A DNA stretch of 64,000 bases from Rhodococcus sp. UNC23MFCrub1.1 (GTDB lineage: Bacteria; Actinomycetota; Actinomycetes; Mycobacteriales; Mycobacteriaceae), in assembly GCF_000686025.1 (NCBI RefSeq), contig NZ_JMLQ01000009.1:124001-188000 (forward strand), read 5' to 3'. A program made the translations under genes and the position numbers. How positions within the stretch are numbered: the first letter of the stretch is position 1; every line of letters starts with the position of its first letter. The notes beneath the pieces are model-generated. The model was not told where the DNA came from and ran no database searches. It saw nothing but the letters and a program-made list of their open reading frames with translations. Below, in pieces: positions 59,193 through 64,000 of this stretch.

Positions 59193-59876
59193 CTATCGTG
59201 TCATCCCGTCGTACTCCGCAGTCTGATTGAGAAGTTCGGCGGCGAGTCTCGTCACGTCGACCTGCTCACCGTCCGCCTGCGCGCCGTTCACGACGAACCA
59301 CGGCGACATCCACGACGAGGCCGCGAGTCCCGCGTAGACCGCCGCGGTACGGGCCTGGAGACCACCGTCGCGCTCGTACGCGTCGCGGGCCCGCGACGGA
59401 TCATCCTGCTCCCGACCACGTGCGCGATGCTCCGCGACCTCGACCGGAACGTCGAGGAGGATCTGGGCGGAGGGACGCGGCAGGACGAGGCGGTCGAACT
59501 CGAGCGCGCGCACCCACTCGACCATCGCACCGTCCGCGTCCTGGTGGACCCGCGCGGCGGAGTACGCCGCGTTGGACGCGACGTAGCGATCGAGCAGAAC
59601 GACGTCGTGCCGGTGCAGCATCCGACGGAGATCGGACACCGCACCGGCACGATCGAGGGCGAACAGCACTGCCATCGAGTTCACCCCGGCGGCGAGATCG
59701 CCGTGCTCACCGGCCAGCGCCTCGGCGGCCAGGTCGGCGTGGATCGACTCCCCGTAGCGGGGGAAGCCGACGCGGACGGCGTCCACCCCGGCGGCCTCCC
59801 ACGCGTGCGTGAGGCGGGACGAGAGCGTGAACTTGCCTGCTCCGTCGACGCCCTCGATCGCGATGAGAGTGCCCAT
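59193..59876 (-). CDS. tmk: thymidylate kinase
   Basis: A 227-aa dTMP kinase. The P-loop reads GVDGAGKFTLSSRL, with Phe in the position usually Thr/Ser/Arg after GK; mycobacterial TMK has Arg there. FALDRAG and LDRYVASNAAYSAAR are the LID and DRx signatures. It makes dTDP for DNA synthesis. The ATG at 59876, with AGGAG 8 nt upstream, gives MGTLIAIEGVDG; the longer frame to 59963 has no support. The gene is 40 bp after sahH. Confidence 0.94.
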   Translation of the reverse strand: MGTLIAIEGVDGAGKFTLSSRLTHAWEAAGVDAVRVGFPRYGESIHADLAAEALAGEHGDLAAGVNSMAVLFALDRAGAVSDLRRMLHRHDVVLLDRYVASNAAYSAARVHQDADGAMVEWVRALEFDRLVLPRPSAQILLDVPVEVAEHRARGREQDDPSRARDAYERDGGLQARTAAVYAGLAASSWMSPWFVVNGAQADGEQVDVTRLAAELLNQTAEYDGMTR

Positions 59877-59916
59877 CGACTCCACTCCTGCCTGTCGAGT
59901 CCTACGGGACCGAGTG

Positions 59917-61428
<1,512 letters not shown>

Positions 61429-61466
61429 TGTGTGATGCCACTCCTGTCGGCTGATGATCGGCTTTC

Positions 61467-61472
61467 AGGCTA
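61467..61472 (-). promoter_or_regulatory. -10 element for sahH
   Basis: TAGCCT on the minus strand at 61472-61467, about 40 bp before the ATG. It would give a short leader with AGGAG; no -35 is clear. Confidence 0.35.
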
Positions 61473-61542
61473 TCGGCTCACGGCTGCCCGCGGGTGGGTC
61501 GGGGCCACGACGTGTCCGGTTCCGTCGTCTCGCGCCGACGGG

Positions 61543-62703
61543 TCAGGCGGCGGCGGCGCGTTCGGGAACGGTCGCCCAGCGCCGTTCCAGTCGAGCGCGG
61601 GCGCTCGGCTGCAGGTTCGCGCGGGTGACGTCGCCGTCGTAGTGCGCGACGACCCTGGGGTCCATCACGCGACGCCACAGGGGCGGGACGGCCGCGAGGA
61701 CGACCATCGTCGCGTAGCCGGCCGGCAGTTGCGGCGCCTCGTCGAAGGTGCGCAACGTCTGGAACCGGCGGCCCGGGTTCGCATGATGGTCGCTGTGCCG
61801 CTGCAGGTGGTACAGGAAGATGTTGGTGACGATCCGATCGCTGTTCCAGCTGTGCCGCGGCGCGCACCGCTCGTACCGGCCCGTGGGTGTCCGTCCCCGG
61901 AGCAGCCCGTAGTGCTCGATGTAGTTGACGGACTCGAGGGTCATCACGCCGACCACCGCCTGGAGCACGAGGAACGGCAGGATGCCGACGCCGAAGACGG
62001 CGACCAGGACACCGAAGAGTGCAGCGGACATCGCCCACGCGTTGAGCACGTTGTTGCGGATCGTCCACACGCCGCTGCCCTTGCGCTCGAGACGCTGCTT
62101 CTCCAGCTTCCAGGAGGACACGAGGCCGCCGCTGACACTGCGGGACAGGAACCGGTAGAGGGACTCGCCCATGCGCGCGCTGGCCGGGTCGGCGGGCGTC
62201 GCGACACGCGCGTGGTGTCCGCGGTTGTGTTCGACGTGGAAATGGCCGTACAGGCTCTGCGCCAGAGCGATCTTGGCCAGCCAGCGCTCGGTGCTCTCCA
62301 CCCGATGACCGAGCTCGTGCGCCGCGTTGATCCCGATGCCGGCGACGAGACCGACACTGACCGCGTACCCGATCTTGTCGACGGCGGACAGGGTGCCGAA
62401 GGTGACTAGATAGCACGCGACACCGAGCCCCGCGTACTGCACCGGAAGGAACAGGAACGTGCACCACCGGTAGAAACGGTCGTGCTGCAGGTCCTGCACC
62501 TGCGCGTCGGACGGATTGTTGCCGTCCTCCCCCGCCAACGCGTCGACCACGGGGATGACCAGGAAGAACAGCATCGCGCCGCTCCACCAGAAGGCCGACA
62601 CCCCCGTGTGCAGAACCAGTTGAGACGGCAGCAGTGCCGAGGCGGGCGCCAGCATTCCCAGTAGCCAGAGCAGCTTCTTCGGGTCGTGCCACCGCCGCGC
62701 CAT
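61543..62703 (-). CDS. alkB: alkane 1-monooxygenase AlkB
   Basis: A 386-aa membrane di-iron hydroxylase for medium/long-chain alkanes. The histidine boxes are HELGH, EHNRGHH and LQRHSDHH, with NYIEHYGL between. Several membrane helices are evident (LVAGIGINAAHELG, MSAALFGVLVAVFGVGILPFLVL). The ATG at 62703 has GAGGAG 7 nt upstream. Normally alkB is followed by rubredoxin genes (rubA, rubB) and a TetR gene; here sahH follows directly at 114 bp. There is no rubredoxin fusion at the C-terminus, so the electron carrier must come from elsewhere. Confidence 0.93.
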   Translation of the reverse strand: MARRWHDPKKLLWLLGMLAPASALLPSQLVLHTGVSAFWWSGAMLFFLVIPVVDALAGEDGNNPSDAQVQDLQHDRFYRWCTFLFLPVQYAGLGVACYLVTFGTLSAVDKIGYAVSVGLVAGIGINAAHELGHRVESTERWLAKIALAQSLYGHFHVEHNRGHHARVATPADPASARMGESLYRFLSRSVSGGLVSSWKLEKQRLERKGSGVWTIRNNVLNAWAMSAALFGVLVAVFGVGILPFLVLQAVVGVMTLESVNYIEHYGLLRGRTPTGRYERCAPRHSWNSDRIVTNIFLYHLQRHSDHHANPGRRFQTLRTFDEAPQLPAGYATMVVLAAVPPLWRRVMDPRVVAHYDGDVTRANLQPSARARLERRWATVPERAAAA

Positions 62704-62772
62704 ACGTCAACTCCTCGACATCGAGTGGACTCCGTGGCGGACTCGTGTCCACCGCAGAAACAAACTTCCGGT

Positions 62773-62788
62773 CTCGAATTCGAGTGTA
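62773..62788 (-). promoter_or_regulatory. alkB promoter with palindrome at the -10
   Basis: TACACT (62788-62783) is a likely -10 and overlaps the start of the perfect 12-bp palindrome CTCGAATTCGAG (62773-62784). It is about 70-85 bp upstream of alkB. A repressor site here is inference. Confidence 0.45.
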
Positions 62789-62858
62789 GAGCAAGTAGCG
62801 CGACGGTCCGCCGATCCGAATGGTGAGATCGGTCCGTTATCGGCGCGAAATATGGTGA

Positions 62859-64000
62859 CTAGTGAGTGTCGTCCGCATGCTGCCGGGCTCCGAGCACCGA
62901 ATGGCGGCGGCTGTAGCCGAAGTACACCACGACTCCGAGCGCCATCCAGACGACGAACCGCAGCCACGTCTCCACCGACAGGTTCAGCATCAGCCACACG
63001 CAGGCCAGCACGGCGAGGATCGGCACCAGCGGAACCAGGGGGACGCGGAAGCCGCGCTTCAGGTCGGGACGGGTTCGACGCAGGACGACGACACCGATGG
63101 AGACCAGGACGAAGGCGAACAGGGTGCCGATGTTGACCATCTCCTCGAGCGTCCCGATGGGGAAGAACGCCGCGAGAAGGCCGACCACGATGCCGACGAG
63201 CACGGTGATGCGCACCGGGGTGCCACGGCTCCCCGTCTTCGCGAGACGACGCGGCATCAGACCGTCGCGCGACATCGCGAAGAGCACGCGCGACTGTCCC
63301 AGCATGAGCACCATGACCACGGTCGTGAGTCCGGCCAGCGCACCGAAGGAGATCACCTTCGACGCCCAGGTGATGCCGTTCAGTTCGAACGCCGTGGCCA
63401 GGGTCGCGCCCTCGCCACCGAGTTCGGTGTACTTCACCATTCCGGTCAGCACCAGGGTGACCGCGACGTACAGGATCGTGACGATCAGGAGCGATCCCAG
63501 GATTCCGCGCGGCAGGGCCTTCTGCGGATCGGACGCCTCCTCGGCCGTGGTGGCCACCACGTCGAAGCCGATGAACGCGAAGAACACGAGACTCGCGGCG
63601 GCCAGGAGTCCGTACCAGCCGAAGTTGCTGCCCTCGGCGCCGGTGACGAAGGAGAACAGCGACTGGGTGAGGCCCGACTCCTTCTCGGCGGGGACGGCGG
63701 GCGGGATGTAGGGCGAGTAGTTCGCCGCCTTGATGTAGAACGCTCCGACCACGACGATGAGCAGCACGACGCCCACCTTGATCGCGGTGATGACGAGGGA
63801 GACGCGCGAGGAGATCTTCACACCCGTCGCGAGCAGGACGGTGAGCACCGCGACGATGACCAGGGCACCCCAGTCGACGTCGAGTCCGCCGACGGACACC
63901 ACGGGCGACGACGTCCCGAGCACCTCACCGAGGTACAGGGACCAGCCCTTCGCCACGACGGCCGACGCGAGCGCGAACTCCAGGATCAGGTCCCAGCCGA
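62859..64000 (-). CDS. APC-family amino acid permease (5' part cut by window edge)
   Basis: C-terminal ~380 codons of a cationic amino acid transporter-like permease. GWDLILEFALASAVVAKGW precedes the visible ORF start, and later VFFAFIGFDVVATTAEEASDPQKALP and LGQSRVLFAMSRDGLMP are CAT/APC signatures. About nine membrane segments are visible. It matches Rv3253c. The frame is open to base 64000; the N-terminal helices are outside the window. The stop TAG at 62859 is followed by a 155-bp gap to alkB. Confidence 0.9.
   Translation of the reverse strand, partial: GWDLILEFALASAVVAKGWSLYLGEVLGTSSPVVSVGGLDVDWGALVIVAVLTVLLATGVKISSRVSLVITAIKVGVVLLIVVVGAFYIKAANYSPYIPPAVPAEKESGLTQSLFSFVTGAEGSNFGWYGLLAAASLVFFAFIGFDVVATTAEEASDPQKALPRGILGSLLIVTILYVAVTLVLTGMVKYTELGGEGATLATAFELNGITWASKVISFGALAGLTTVVMVLMLGQSRVLFAMSRDGLMPRRLAKTGSRGTPVRITVLVGIVVGLLAAFFPIGTLEEMVNIGTLFAFVLVSIGVVVLRRTRPDLKRGFRVPLVPLVPILAVLACVWLMLNLSVETWLRFVVWMALGVVVYFGYSRRHSVLGARQHADDTH

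Noticed and set aside
61429..61542. SAH riboswitch upstream of sahH
   Set aside because: The short upstream region shows no recognisable riboswitch pairing pattern; only a -10 element and a ribosome binding site are visible.

Overview
The window is high-GC DNA from a mycolic-acid actinobacterium (Mycobacteriales, most likely Rhodococcus or a close Nocardiaceae relative). Gene content and order over most of it match, from memory, the M. tuberculosis block Rv3201c to Rv3253c: adnB-adnA-lipV-ATL, moeZ, a DUF3152 protease, a TetR regulator, DUF3107, a MiaE-like protein, rhlE, parA, gpm2, a DAG-kinase-like gene, whiB1, pdtaS, a TB7.3-like biotinyl protein, rshA-sigH, aroA-rsgA, desaturases with their reductase, a WS/DGAT, secA1, hpf, comF, lpqB-mtrB-mtrA, tmk, sahH, alkB and an APC permease. 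No rRNA, tRNA, CRISPR array, prophage or insertion sequence was seen. Both window edges cut a gene (adnB at the left, the permease at the right).

Region 1 (1-7441) holds the AdnAB double-strand-break helicase-nuclease on the minus strand, divergent from a LipV-like hydrolase and an alkyltransferase-like protein. Region 2 (about 7449-23421) is an insertion relative to the mycobacterial order. It carries a MocR regulator, a MobA-MoeA fusion for molybdenum cofactor, and a seven-gene minus-strand nitrate assimilation operon: narK, narB, an FAD/BFD electron-transfer subunit, nirB, nirD, a HemD-type regulator (nnaR) and a CbiX-like chelatase. Most junctions are 4-base ATGA or GTGA overlaps. A CynX-type transporter and a divergent FadR-type regulator close the island. 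The logic is coherent: uptake, Moco-dependent nitrate reduction, siroheme-dependent nitrite reduction, siroheme supply and a pathway regulator.

Region 3 (23418-38937) is the conserved housekeeping and regulatory stretch, with one DHA2-type efflux pump inserted beside parA. Region 4 (39077-43340) contains a 24-codon gene for ribosomal protein bL37, the redox-sensing sigH-rshA pair with a good self-recognised promoter, a YbaK deacylase, aroA and rsgA. Region 5 (43360-50108) is lipid metabolism: tandem acyl desaturases, their FNR-ferredoxin reductase and an acyltransferase with an altered active-site motif. Region 6 (50139-64000) is secA1-hpf-comF-lpqB-mtrB-mtrA-tmk-sahH, then a solitary alkB without neighbouring rubredoxins, and the permease.

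Many genes show a mycobacterial-style leaderless start: a TAnnnT-like -10 hexamer 6-8 nt before an ATG or GTG. The most unusual sequence features are a GC-rich repeat family flanking nirB that has extended the reductase C-terminus, evenly spaced GTAAC repeats before a desaturase, and a possible long SigH isoform. I found no clearly new multi-gene system; the notable points are variants on known systems.
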